The notes under the pieces were generated by a model. That model saw only the letters and a list, made by a program, of their open reading frames with translations. It was not told the DNA's origin and did not search any database. This document shows positions 1 to 8,590 of a stretch of DNA of 64,000 nt, one piece after another. The stretch is taken from contig CAYOSF010000002.1 in NCBI GenBank assembly GCA_964406605.1, positions 62,001-126,000 of the forward strand. Reading direction: 5' to 3'. Every line of letters begins with the position of its first letter. Positions within the stretch are counted from its first letter, which is position 1. The position numbers were made by a program, and so were the translations under genes. This DNA is from CAYOSF01 sp964406605. Lineage in GTDB: Bacteria; Chloroflexota; Dehalococcoidia; DSTF01; RBG-16-68-14.

Positions 1-47
1 ACGGTCTCCCGCGGTTCGCCGGCGCAGCTTACCCATAAGCGGGTGGG

Positions 48-56
48 TGCTATAAT
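48..56 (+). promoter_or_regulatory. Extended -10 promoter upstream of livH
   Basis: A perfect TATAAT hexamer lies at 51-56, preceded by TG one base upstream (TGC-TATAAT), which is an extended -10 element. A -35 is only weakly present (CTTACC at 28-33, 17-base spacer). The expected start near 63 would leave a leader of about 240 bases before the chosen livH start at 302. No gene, SD-linked ORF or known riboswitch was recognised in the leader. The same TGNTANNAT motif recurs elsewhere in the window. Confidence 0.6.
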
Positions 57-301
57 GGCGGCGCCGTGCAGAGCTGGTGAAGCGCCCTCGCCGGTACTGC
101 CCTCACCGGCAATGGCTTGCCGGAACGGAGCCGGGCAGGACCAAGCCGAGTCTGTTCCCTGCGGAAGCGTAGGATGGAAGGCCTGACCGGCCAGCCCCAA
201 ACGGGGCGGCGCAATCGAGGCAGCACAGGTTTGCTAGAAGGGTTCACCGACCGCTGTTGGCCTGGGGAACGGGCTGGCGTCGCGCGGCCGGACGCCGAAT
301 C

Positions 302-1192
302 GTGGACGCACAGGAGTTAGTACAGCAGATTGCCACGGGCCTTGCGAAGGGAAGCGTCTACGCGGCGCTTGCCCTTGCCATCGTGCTCGTCTACCAGACG
401 ACGAGCGTCGTCAACTTCGGACAGGGCGAGATGGCCACGTTCACGACATTCCTCGCTTGGTCGCTCCTCACCCAGATGGGCTACTGGCCTGCCTTTATCC
501 TGGCATTGCTGTGCGCGGCGTTCTTGGGAGTCGTGCTGGAGCGATTGGCCATGCGGCCGGTCGGAGGAGCGCCGGCTCTCAACGCGGTGATCATGACGGT
601 GGGCCTCTTCACCTTTCTCAACAGCGTAGCCCTCTGGCGTTGGGGCGGTCTTCCTAAACCTTTTCCCACGCCGGGCGTGTTCAGCGGGGCTCCCCTGACG
701 GTTGGCACGATCACGATCAGCCGTCTGAACATCGGCATCTTCTCCACGTCCGTGGTGATCATGGCTCTCCTGTTTCTGTTTCTCAGCCGTACGAAATGGG
801 GGCTCGGCATGAGGGCGACGGCTCAGAATCGGGTGGCAGCCGGGCTGGTGGGAGTGCCCGTGGGCAGAATGCTGACGTTGGGATGGGGGCTCGCTGCAGT
901 CGTCGGTGCTGTGGCGGGCATGCTGCTGGCGCCTCTCCTATCGCTTCAGCCCAGCATGATGTTTGGGGTGCTTATCTTTGCGCTGGCGGCGGCGGTGCTT
1001 GGGGGTCTGAACAGCCTGCCGGGCGCGATTGTCGGGGGCCTTGTGCTCGGCGTGGCCCAGAACCTCGCCGGTACCTACGTCAGCCCCCACACGGGCAGCA
1101 TCGATATCACGGTGGCGTTTCTCCTCATCGTCTTGGTCCTGGTCATCCGTCCGACCGGTCTCCTGGGCCGAGAGGTGAGGAGGAGAGTCTAG
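302..1192 (+). CDS. livH: Branched-chain amino acid-type ABC transporter permease (LivH family)
   Basis: Inner-membrane permease subunit of a hydrophobic amino acid uptake (HAAT) ABC importer, 296 aa with about eight hydrophobic segments. The N-terminus (GLAKGSVYAALALAIVLVYQ, then VVNFGQGEMAT) is the family signature. The central GLGMRATAQN region and the C-terminal AAAVLGGLNSLPGAIVGG stretch match the permease coupling and terminal helices. The GTG at 302 gives the usual LivH N-terminus; an in-frame TTG at 257 would add 15 unconvincing residues. livM starts one base after its stop, so the two are surely co-transcribed. The imported substrate may be an amino acid, urea, amide or aromatic acid; sequence alone does not decide. 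Confidence 0.93.
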   Translation: MDAQELVQQIATGLAKGSVYAALALAIVLVYQTTSVVNFGQGEMATFTTFLAWSLLTQMGYWPAFILALLCAAFLGVVLERLAMRPVGGAPALNAVIMTVGLFTFLNSVALWRWGGLPKPFPTPGVFSGAPLTVGTITISRLNIGIFSTSVVIMALLFLFLSRTKWGLGMRATAQNRVAAGLVGVPVGRMLTLGWGLAAVVGAVAGMLLAPLLSLQPSMMFGVLIFALAAAVLGGLNSLPGAIVGGLVLGVAQNLAGTYVSPHTGSIDITVAFLLIVLVLVIRPTGLLGREVRRRV

Positions 1193-1193
1193 A

Positions 1194-2312
1194 GTGCAGG
1201 CCATTCTGCGGCCCCGAACGGTTGGGATTGTGGCCGTGGCGCTGGTTCTGGTGGCTTTCCCCTATCTCTACACATGGCCGGTGTTTGACACGTTTCTCGA
1301 CCCCTTCCGCACGTTCCAGGCGACTCGCTTTGCCATCTGGCTCGTTGTCCTGCTCGGTTTGAACCTGCTCACGGGCTACAGCGGCCAGATCTCGCTCGGT
1401 CATGGAGCCCTGGTGGCGGTCGGAGGGTACGTGGCGGCCATCCTGATGAGCGACTACGGCGTGCCGCTCGTCCTTGCCGTACTTGCGGCCGGCCTTTTCA
1501 CGGGACTGTTCGGCTTTCTGCTTGGTGTCCCGGCGCTCCGCCTGACGGGTCCGTATCTGGCCATCGCCACGCTCGCGATGATGCTGGCCTTCCCCCAGAT
1601 CCTGAAACTCAATGGCATAAACGACTGGACAGGAGGAGGGGGAGGCATTCTGCTCTCCGCGCCCGAGGCCCCGGCGGCGCTGGATGGGCTGGTCACGGCG
1701 CGCCAGTGGCTCTACTACTCATGCATGGTGCCCGCCCTGATCATGCTGGCTATGGCCTGGAACTTGACGCGCACGCGGATCGGGCGTGCGTTCATCGCCC
1801 TGCGTGATACCGAGATGGGCGCGGAACAGATGGGCATCAACGTCCGGTTGTACAAGATGACCGCGTTCGGCCTCAGCGCTTTCTATGCGGGGATCGGCGG
1901 TGCCCTGTTCGTCTACGCGGAGGCGTTCATGAGCCCCGGTACCTTCGACGTGACGCTGTCCATGACGATGCTCGTTGTGGTCGTGCTGGGCGGTCTGGGC
2001 TCTATCCCCGGTACCGTGGCCGCCGCCGTCATCATGACGGCGCGCAATGAGATCGTGAACGCATTCGCGGCGACTGGGGTGCTGAAGGTGCCCGGCGCCC
2101 TCTTCCCGGGCCGCGAGCAGCCGCCTGAAACGCTCCAAGGGGCGCTGTACGGTCTCATGCTCATGCTGGCCATCGTCTTCAGTCCGAGGGGTTTCGCCGG
2201 CTTCATTGAAGACCTCCAGCGGGTGAGTCCGCGACAGGCCTTTTCCCAGGTCCGGAGTCTTCCGTCTCGCTGGGTGGGTACGTTGGGGCGGGCGCGAAGG
2301 ACTGACGTGTAG
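1194..2312 (+). CDS. livM: Branched-chain amino acid-type ABC transporter permease (LivM family)
   Basis: Second permease of the HAAT importer, 372 aa. The family hallmarks are present: NLLTGYSGQISLGHGALVAV near residues 60-80, GPYLAIATLAMM, and the cytoplasmic loop GRAFIALRDTEMGAEQMGIN, which contacts the ATPase. VVLGGLGSIPGTVAAAVIM follows near residue 265. A GTG start directly after the livH stop indicates translational coupling. The extended hydrophilic C-terminus after the last helix (about 35 residues) is unremarkable. No livG/livF ATPase follows, so the energising subunits must be encoded elsewhere. Confidence 0.93.
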   Translation: MQAILRPRTVGIVAVALVLVAFPYLYTWPVFDTFLDPFRTFQATRFAIWLVVLLGLNLLTGYSGQISLGHGALVAVGGYVAAILMSDYGVPLVLAVLAAGLFTGLFGFLLGVPALRLTGPYLAIATLAMMLAFPQILKLNGINDWTGGGGGILLSAPEAPAALDGLVTARQWLYYSCMVPALIMLAMAWNLTRTRIGRAFIALRDTEMGAEQMGINVRLYKMTAFGLSAFYAGIGGALFVYAEAFMSPGTFDVTLSMTMLVVVVLGGLGSIPGTVAAAVIMTARNEIVNAFAATGVLKVPGALFPGREQPPETLQGALYGLMLMLAIVFSPRGFAGFIEDLQRVSPRQAFSQVRSLPSRWVGTLGRARRTDV

Positions 2313-2451
2313 TCATGGAATGGACACTACAGGACACTTGATGTTGAATGGACTGGCTGAATTGGCGTTGCGACTGAAGGGAGAAGAGGCATCGCGCACA
2401 GCCGGGTAGCTTTCCGGGTGTGTGCGCTGCGGAGAGGGAGGATAGGCAACC

Positions 2452-3741
2452 ATGATGATAAGGCGCTGGATGAGAGGAATGGGTCTGCTGTTGGTCGTGG
2501 TTCTGGCCACGATCGCCTTGACCGCGTGTGGGGACAACGGCGGCACGTCGGACGAGAACGGCACGCCTCAGCCGACGGCCGAGGGCGGCACGCCCGAGGC
2601 AACGGCTGCGGAGGGGGAGGTCCCGGGCGTCAGCGATACGGAGATCAAGCTCGGCACGCACATGCCGCTGAGCCAGTCGCCGGCCGCCGCGTACGCCATG
2701 ATCGCGGATGGCATTCGTGCCTATTTCGACTACATCAACGACACCGAGGGCGGTGTGTATGGTCGCAAGATCAGCTTCATCGTGGGCGACGACCACTACG
2801 CGCCGGCCGATACCGTGGAAGTGGTGCGCCAGTTGGTGGAGCAGGACGATGTGTTCGCCATAGTCGGCGGCCTCGGCGAGGAAACCCACCTGGCGGTGTA
2901 CAAGTACCTTGAGGAACGAGGCATCCCCGACCTCTTCATCTCCTCCGGGATCAAGATATGGACCGATCCCGTGGTGAAGACGCGCTTTGGGGGCAACCCG
3001 GTCTACCTCCAGGAAGGCGCGATGCTGGGCCAGTACATCGCGGAGAACTACGACGGCGCGAAGCTGGGCCTGCTGATCCAGAACAACGAGTTCGGGTTCG
3101 AAGGACAAGAGGGGATCGAGAACGGACTCGAGGGCAGCAACGTGGAGGTCACTGCCGTCGAGACCTATGAAGACGTGGACTTCGACACGGCCCCTCAGAC
3201 CCAGCGGCTGAAGAACGCGAACGTGGACATCATCGCGGCTTATGGGATTCCCCCGCAGGTCGCGAGCCTGGTGAAGACGGCACGTGAGGTGCTGAACTGG
3301 GACGTTCCGATCGTCATCTCCGGGGTCAACGTGACGGACATCTTCATCGCTCTCGCGGGCGAGCAGAACGCTGAGGGCCTGGTGAGCGTGGTCTTCGGCT
3401 ACCAGACGTGGCAAACCGAGCACCCGGGCATTCAGACCTATCTGGACGCCATGGAGAAGTACGCTCCCGGCGTCTCGGTGGAGAACTTCACTGAGTACGG
3501 CTTTGCCGTGGGTGAACTGACCGTCGAGGGCCTCAAGCGGGCCGGACCTGACCTCACGCGGGAGAAGTTCGTGGATGCCCTGGAGTCGATCCGCGGCTAC
3601 GAGTGTCTGGTGTGCTTCACGCCGGTCAGCTTCAGCCCGACGGACCACCGTCCGTTCGAGAGCGAGGTATATATCAAGCTTGAGGACGGTAAGTGGGTTC
3701 CGTTTGGTGAGCCGGTGAGCTTCGAGTCCACGCCCGATTAG
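2452..3741 (+). CDS. HAAT-type ABC transporter substrate-binding lipoprotein (copy 1)
   Basis: Extracytoplasmic periplasmic-binding-protein type I domain (Peripla_BP_6/LivJ class), 429 aa, delivering ligand to the LivH/LivM pair upstream. It has a lipoprotein signal peptide with lipobox LTAC, lipidated Cys26, then an acidic low-complexity linker to about residue 58. The mature domain starts with DTEIKLGTHMPLSQS and continues with VVRQLVEQDDVFAIVGGLGE, typical of this fold. A strong SD (GGGAGGATAGG) precedes ATG 2452. A close paralogue of identical length follows at 4243. The window also contains lgt, the enzyme that would modify Cys26. Ligand unknown. Confidence 0.92.
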   Translation: MMIRRWMRGMGLLLVVVLATIALTACGDNGGTSDENGTPQPTAEGGTPEATAAEGEVPGVSDTEIKLGTHMPLSQSPAAAYAMIADGIRAYFDYINDTEGGVYGRKISFIVGDDHYAPADTVEVVRQLVEQDDVFAIVGGLGEETHLAVYKYLEERGIPDLFISSGIKIWTDPVVKTRFGGNPVYLQEGAMLGQYIAENYDGAKLGLLIQNNEFGFEGQEGIENGLEGSNVEVTAVETYEDVDFDTAPQTQRLKNANVDIIAAYGIPPQVASLVKTAREVLNWDVPIVISGVNVTDIFIALAGEQNAEGLVSVVFGYQTWQTEHPGIQTYLDAMEKYAPGVSVENFTEYGFAVGELTVEGLKRAGPDLTREKFVDALESIRGYECLVCFTPVSFSPTDHRPFESEVYIKLEDGKWVPFGEPVSFESTPD

Positions 3742-3768
3742 CAGAGCGGACGACCTTACGCAGAGCCG

Positions 3769-3799
3769 CAGGGCCGGGTCCGGGACTGACCCGGCCCTG
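3769..3799 (+). terminator. Strong hairpin, likely transcription terminator after binding protein copy 1
   Basis: A perfect 12-bp inverted repeat (CAGGGCCGGGTC, 7-base loop, GACCCGGCCCTG) lies 28 bases after the stop at 3741. There is no clear U-tract (TTGCGCC follows), so it may attenuate rather than fully terminate, or stabilise the mRNA 3' end. Confidence 0.6.
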
Positions 3800-3892
3800 T
3801 TGCGCCGAGCGTCGGCATGCAGCCGCGCTCCAGCCATGTTCTCACGGAACATGCAGGGGGGCATGACGAGAAGGTGCGGCGCTGGGTGGTCG

Positions 3893-4090
3893 TTACGCGT
3901 CGCCGGGCGGTTGGGCGGTCTTGAGTTGCGTCGTGAGCGTGTAGACGGACTCGAGGTCTGCTCGCAACGCCTGCATGGCGGCGTGCATGGGACAGAGCTG
4001 CACTTGATCGCGTGACTTGCCGTCCACGGTCGTCGTAGTGATCACGCAGCCGCAGTCCTGCTCGGTTCTCTTGCTCCGTGGTTGCTTCAT
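3893..4090 (-). CDS. Small Cys/His protein, 65 aa (putative metal-binding microprotein)
   Basis: Unrecognised small protein encoded antisense between the two tandem binding-protein genes. It is basic at the N-terminus (MKQPRSKR) and carries C13-x-C15 and C33-P-M-H36, a layout suited to a small zinc-binding fold. The second motif reads LCPMHAAMQALRADLESV, an amphipathic helix of the type common in small uncharacterised proteins. ATG at 4090, TAA ending at 3893. Codon use looks coding: the frame has a coherent polar/hydrophobic pattern and stops before the neighbour. Function unknown; a spurious ORF cannot be fully excluded, but the Cys/His spacing argues against it. Confidence 0.6.
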   Translation of the reverse strand: MKQPRSKRTEQDCGCVITTTTVDGKSRDQVQLCPMHAAMQALRADLESVYTLTTQLKTAQPPGDA

Positions 4091-4242
4091 GGCGCTGGTT
4101 GCAGCGTACCACGTCGCAACTGCTGCTTCCACGTTCGCCGGGAACCCGCGCCGCGTGGGACGGATGGCGCCATGGACACCACGAGACGCGTGCTGTTCAA
4201 TGGATCGGCTGACTGAGCCGCAGAGCGGGAGGAAAGGCACCC

Positions 4243-5532
4243 GTGATGATGAAGTGTTTGATGCGAGGAACGGCTCTGCTGGTGGTGATACTCCTGGCAG
4301 GGTTCGTCTTGACTGCCTGCGGAGGCAACGGCGGTACGACGACCGAGGAAGGTACGCCCGTGTCGACAGCCGAGGACGGCACGGCCGGACCCACCACGTC
4401 AACGGCGGATGTGCCGGGCGTCAGCGATACCGAGATCAAACTAGGCACGCACATGCCGCTGAGCCAGTCGGCGGCGGCGGCCTACGCGGTCATTGCGGAC
4501 GGCATGCGTGCCTACTTCGACTACGTCAACGACACGGAGGGTGGCGTCTACGGTAGAAAGATCAGCTTCCTGGTGGGTGACGACCACTACATGCCGGCCG
4601 ACACCGTGGAGGTGGTGCGTCAGTTGGTGGAGGAAGACGAGGTCTTTGCGATCGTGGGCGGCCTGGGGGAGGAGACCCACTTGGCCGTGTACAAGTACCT
4701 GGAGGAACGAGGCGTTCCCGACCTGTTCATCAACTCGGGAATCAAGGTGTGGACCGATCCCGTGGTGAAGACGCGATTCGGAGGGACTCCACTCTATCTC
4801 CAGGAAGGGGCGATGCTGGGCCGGTACGTCGCGGAGACCTACCCGGGCGCAAGGCTGGGCCTGCTGATCCAGAACAACGATTTCGGGTTCGAGGGCGAGG
4901 AGGGGGTGCGCAACGGCATCGAGGACAGCGACGTGGAGATCGTCGCCGTCGAGACCTATGAAGAGGTCGACTTCGACGCTGCGCCGCAGACCCAGCGGCT
5001 CAAGAATGCGGACGTGGACGTGGTCATAGCCTACGCGATCCCGCCTCAGGCCGGCAGCCTGGTGAAGACGGCCCGCGAGGTGCTGAACTGGGACGTTCCG
5101 ATCCTCATCTCCGGTGTCAATGCCTCCGATATCTTCGTCCAGCTTGCGGGTGAGCAGAACGCCGAGGGTATCGTCACCGTCGTGTTTGGCCACCAGACAT
5201 GGGAGACCGACAACCCCGGCGTGCAGCAGTACCTGGAGGTCATGGAGCAGTACGCTCCCGGCATCCCCGTCGAGAATTTCAGCGAGTACGGCTACGCGAT
5301 GGCCGAGGTGACAGTGGAGGGGCTCAAGCGTGCGGGCCCGGACCTGACGCGTGAAGGCCTCGTCGACGCGCTCGAGGCGATGCGCGGATTCATGTGCTCG
5401 CTGTGCTTCGAGCCTATTAGCATGAGTCCCACGGATCACCGCCCCGTTGAGATCGAGGTGTACATCAGGCTTGAGGACGGCAAGTGGGTGCCGTTCGGCG
5501 AGCCGGTGAGCTACGAATCCACGCCGCAGTAG
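4243..5532 (+). CDS. HAAT-type ABC transporter substrate-binding lipoprotein (copy 2)
   Basis: Tandem paralogue of the protein at 2452, also exactly 429 aa, with lipobox LTAC (Cys26), a different low-complexity linker (about residues 27-57), then a closely similar Peripla_BP_6 domain. Long blocks are identical, for example THMPLSQS, DTEGGVYGRKISF and WTDPVVKTRFGG. Divergence is concentrated in the signal peptide, the linker and scattered surface positions. It has a strong SD (GGGAGGAAAGG) before ATG 4243. The two may give one permease two ligand specificities or affinities. An intervening hairpin and opposite-strand gene suggest it may have its own promoter. Confidence 0.92.
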   Translation: MMMKCLMRGTALLVVILLAGFVLTACGGNGGTTTEEGTPVSTAEDGTAGPTTSTADVPGVSDTEIKLGTHMPLSQSAAAAYAVIADGMRAYFDYVNDTEGGVYGRKISFLVGDDHYMPADTVEVVRQLVEEDEVFAIVGGLGEETHLAVYKYLEERGVPDLFINSGIKVWTDPVVKTRFGGTPLYLQEGAMLGRYVAETYPGARLGLLIQNNDFGFEGEEGVRNGIEDSDVEIVAVETYEEVDFDAAPQTQRLKNADVDVVIAYAIPPQAGSLVKTAREVLNWDVPILISGVNASDIFVQLAGEQNAEGIVTVVFGHQTWETDNPGVQQYLEVMEQYAPGIPVENFSEYGYAMAEVTVEGLKRAGPDLTREGLVDALEAMRGFMCSLCFEPISMSPTDHRPVEIEVYIRLEDGKWVPFGEPVSYESTPQ

Positions 5533-5568
5533 AGTGAGGCGGGCGCGGTCGCGGCCTTCGGATGCCGG

Positions 5569-5679
5569 CTACTGGAACGGCGGCTCGACGGTTCGTCCTC
5601 GTGATCGGTGGAGCGCGAAGAACACCCCGGTGAAGAATCCCGCCCCGAGGAGGAACGTGCCTATGCTTGCCCAGTCCAT
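5569..5679 (-). CDS. 36-aa single-pass membrane microprotein
   Basis: A very short minus-strand gene found by reading the gap after the second binding protein. ATG at 5679, TAG ending at 5569, with a GAAAGG Shine-Dalgarno-like element seven bases upstream. The product starts MDWASIGTFLLGAGFFTG, has one hydrophobic helix (about residues 5-23) and a short basic tail (HRSRGR), so it probably inserts with the tail in the cytoplasm. Such small inner-membrane proteins often bind a larger partner, but no partner is evident. It is convergent with the binding-protein gene ending at 5532. Confidence 0.5.
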   Translation of the reverse strand: MDWASIGTFLLGAGFFTGVFFALHRSRGRTVEPPFQ

Positions 5680-5932
5680 TGCTTGCCTTTCACCCTGTGT
5701 GGCCGGAACCCTCTCCCATCCCCTTCTGAACTAGGAGACCGTGCGCCGGCCGCCCGGCCGGTCAGCGTGTCCGAGAGACAGGTAGGACCCTCGGCCCCAA
5801 CTGCCGCACCGGAACAAACACGAGCTGCCTCACACGACTCTCTTGATCTCCCACAGGAAGTATCGGAAGCTTCGCCTAAGGCTTTGGAGCGAACTCAGCA
5901 CGCGAACTGCGACAGCGAAGGAGATCGTTGGC

Positions 5933-8305
5933 ATGAAGGCGAGCAGCACCGTCCTCGAACTGGCCGATACGGCCCTACCGCTCTTCGGCGATCCGGCACG
6001 CGAATACGACTACCTTGCCACACTCGAGGGGTTCGACGTTGTGGAGGGCGGGATCGACGCTCAGGTGCGGAGCTTCGAGGACCGAACCGCGCGCGTTCGC
6101 CTTCGCTTCGTGACGCCGGAGATACTCCGCGTCCAATACGTACTGGATCGCGAGCCGCCGGCGTCGACGCCGATGCTGGCCGCGCAGCTTCCGCCCACGC
6201 CGGCCGTCCGGGCACACGAAGAGGAGAATGCTGTCGTCTTGGAGGGCGGGGCGCTGCGGCTGCGCGTCGAACGCGAACCCTTTCGCTGGTCACTGGTCCA
6301 GGGTGAAGGCGCGCTGGTGGCGGCGCAGGAGGTCCATGATGGTGGTCTGGGGACGTTCGTCTCGTTTCCCGCGGGCTGGTCGGGGCGCGCCGGCGAAGCA
6401 CCGGCCTGTCACGAGACGCTTGCTCTCCGGCCTGATGAGCAGATCTTCGGCCTGGGAGAGTCCTTTGGAGCGCCGAACCGCAGAGGTTCGCGCGTGACAG
6501 GCTGGTCGCGGGACACGCACGGCACCAACACGACGCCGCTCGTCTACCTGAACGTGCCCTTCTTCTACAGCACACGAGGCTACGGCGTGTTCATCAATCA
6601 GGCCAGCCGCATTGTGTACGAGCTGGGCTGCCCGTCCCAGGTGACGTGCTCATTTCGGGTGGAGGACCCGTATCTGGACTACTTCCTGATCTACGGCCCC
6701 AGCCCGAAAGAGGTGCTGGCCCGCTACTGGCAGCTCACCGGTCGCGGAAGCCTCCCGCCGCTCTGGTCCTTCGGCATCTGGATGTCGCGCTGCATGTATC
6801 GGGACGCCGAGCAGGTGCACGGAGTGGTCGAGCAAATGCGAGATCTGGGCGTCCCGCTCGACGTGGTGCACGTGGATCCGCGCTGGCTGCACGAGCGGAA
6901 GAACCGAGTGCGCGACGCCTGCGATTTCGTCTGGGACAGAGAGGCGTTCGGCGAACCGGAGGCCTTCGTCGGGTGGCTTCGCGAGCGTCACGTCCGCCTC
7001 TCGCTCTGGGAGAACCCGTACATCTGGCGAGACACGGCCCTGTATGAAGAGGGGCTGCACCGTGGCTACTTCGCCCAAGGGCCGGATGACGGCCCGGCGC
7101 CTTCGGTGGAGAACCCGGACGAAGCGGTGGTGGTGGACTTCACCAATCCGGAGGCCGTCGGATGGTGGCAGGACCAGCACCGGCCCCTCCTGCGCGCCGG
7201 CGTGGCAACCTTCAAGTCCGACTACGGTGAGGGTGTGCCCCCGGAGGCGCGATTCCAGGATGGTACGACGGGTCGGGAGACGCACAACGTGTACCCGTTG
7301 CTGTACAATCGCGCCGTTTGGGACGTGATCCGGCAGGAGGCCGGAGAGGCGGTCGTCTTCGGGCGTTCAGGCTACGCCGGCAGCCAGCGTTACCCCATCA
7401 ACTGGGTGGGCGACACCCAGTGCACGTTCGAGGGGATGGCCGCGGCGCTCCGGGCGGGCCTCAGTCTCAGTCTCTCGGGCATTCCGTTCTGGAGCCACGA
7501 TATCGGGGGCTTCTGGAATCCGGCCGACCCGGCCCAGCCGCCGGACCCGCTCCTCTACATCCGTTGGGCGCAATGGGGGCTGCTCTCCTCGCACAGCCGC
7601 TTCCACGGCGTGCGCGGCCGGGAACCCTGGTGGTACGGTGACAAGGCCGTCGAGATAGTCCGGCGCTTCGCCCTGCTGCGATACCGGCTCCTGCCCTACC
7701 TCTGGGCCTCTGCCCACGAGGCCGTCGAGACGGCAACGCCCCTAGTGCGACCGCTCGTGCTCGAGTACCCCGAAGACCCGACGACGTATCACCTCGACAG
7801 CCAGTACCTGCTCGGCCCCTGGTTGCTGGTGGCGCCCGTCCTTGATCCCGCCGGGCGGGTCCGGGTCTACCTGCCACAGGGCCGCTGGTTCGACTTCTGG
7901 TCGCGCGATGAGCTCGAAGGGCCGCGCTGGCTGGAGACGGTGGCGCCGCTGGACCGGCTTCCACTCTACGTGCGTGACAACTCGCTACTGACATTCGGTC
8001 CGGAAGCGACGTACGTCGGCGAGAATGCCTGGGAGCCGGTCGATGTCGACGTTCGTGTTTCCTCCGAGGCGGCGGTGCGATTGAAGGGAGAGGGTGTGGA
8101 GCTGGAGGCGCGAGCCCGCCGTGAGGGAGAAGGAGTGAAGGTTGACCTGGCGGGTAGCGGCATGATCGCGCTGCGCTTCGCCTCGCCGCCCGCGACTGGC
8201 GCCGAGGTGGACGGTGACGCATCGCACGTGAGCCGGCAGCGAGTTGATGAGCGGCTCGTCGTTGCCATTCGTTTGGACGGTCGCGCTCAGGTGCAGGCTC
8301 GCTAG
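5933..8305 (+). CDS. Glycoside hydrolase family 31 alpha-glycosidase
   Basis: Retaining GH31 enzyme, 790 aa, probably an alpha-glucosidase or alpha-xylosidase (YicI-like). Domain order: N-terminal beta-sandwich (residues 1-250), with LRPDEQIFGLGESFGAPNRR marking its end; the (beta/alpha)8 barrel (about 260-610); and C-terminal beta domains. The catalytic nucleophile motif FKSDYGEG places Asp430, and the acid/base motif INWVGDTQ places Asp494. No signal peptide is visible, so it is probably cytoplasmic and acts on imported oligosaccharides. ATG 5933 has an AAGGAG SD; the longer frame from 5843 lacks one. It stands alone, not in a sugar operon. Confidence 0.93.
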   Translation: MKASSTVLELADTALPLFGDPAREYDYLATLEGFDVVEGGIDAQVRSFEDRTARVRLRFVTPEILRVQYVLDREPPASTPMLAAQLPPTPAVRAHEEENAVVLEGGALRLRVEREPFRWSLVQGEGALVAAQEVHDGGLGTFVSFPAGWSGRAGEAPACHETLALRPDEQIFGLGESFGAPNRRGSRVTGWSRDTHGTNTTPLVYLNVPFFYSTRGYGVFINQASRIVYELGCPSQVTCSFRVEDPYLDYFLIYGPSPKEVLARYWQLTGRGSLPPLWSFGIWMSRCMYRDAEQVHGVVEQMRDLGVPLDVVHVDPRWLHERKNRVRDACDFVWDREAFGEPEAFVGWLRERHVRLSLWENPYIWRDTALYEEGLHRGYFAQGPDDGPAPSVENPDEAVVVDFTNPEAVGWWQDQHRPLLRAGVATFKSDYGEGVPPEARFQDGTTGRETHNVYPLLYNRAVWDVIRQEAGEAVVFGRSGYAGSQRYPINWVGDTQCTFEGMAAALRAGLSLSLSGIPFWSHDIGGFWNPADPAQPPDPLLYIRWAQWGLLSSHSRFHGVRGREPWWYGDKAVEIVRRFALLRYRLLPYLWASAHEAVETATPLVRPLVLEYPEDPTTYHLDSQYLLGPWLLVAPVLDPAGRVRVYLPQGRWFDFWSRDELEGPRWLETVAPLDRLPLYVRDNSLLTFGPEATYVGENAWEPVDVDVRVSSEAAVRLKGEGVELEARARREGEGVKVDLAGSGMIALRFASPPATGAEVDGDASHVSRQRVDERLVVAIRLDGRAQVQAR

Positions 8306-8590
8306 GCGTTGGTCGCTGGAGGAGTGCATGCCCCGATTCGTGGCTTGGCGGCGGCGGGTAGCCGTGTGCCCGATAAGCCTCGACAGTGTCCGGGGAATCG
8401 CCTAGCGGTGGTGGCCACAATGGCCTAAGGAAAGCTGTTAGGGGCGGCGGGTCCTCCATCGGACGCAGGGCCGTCCGAGTACCAGACCAGGGAAATCAGG
8501 GCATTCCCTTACTCCTTCTCGTATACGGGCGGGCTGACTATGCCGAAAAACCAGCTAGGACGCCGATGACCTAGTAGGAGGAATCGTGCC
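8306..8590. other. Intergenic region with successive inverted repeats before the LPxTG-like gene
   Basis: No convincing gene. Reading + strand, I see TCGGAC/GTCCGA, AGGGAA/TTCCCT and CTAGG/CCTAG pairs in order before the SD (AGGAGG) of the gene at 8591. It could be a structured 5' leader, but it matches no riboswitch class that I can recognise. A 25-codon ATG frame at 8328 with an SD-like GGAGG is probably incidental. Confidence 0.3.

Noticed and set aside
2203..3864. 553-codon minus-strand open frame opposite the first binding-protein gene
   Set aside because: It mirrors the plus-strand lipoprotein gene, is Arg/His/Leu-rich and has no domain. High GC makes antisense frames long.
5534..5734. 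66-codon plus-strand ORF after the second binding-protein gene
   Set aside because: It overlaps the better-supported 36-aa minus-strand membrane frame, with a poor start context and proline/arginine-rich composition.
8328..8405. 25-codon ORF with an SD-like GGAGG
   Set aside because: Too short and compositionally odd; no regulatory amino-acid run of a leader peptide.
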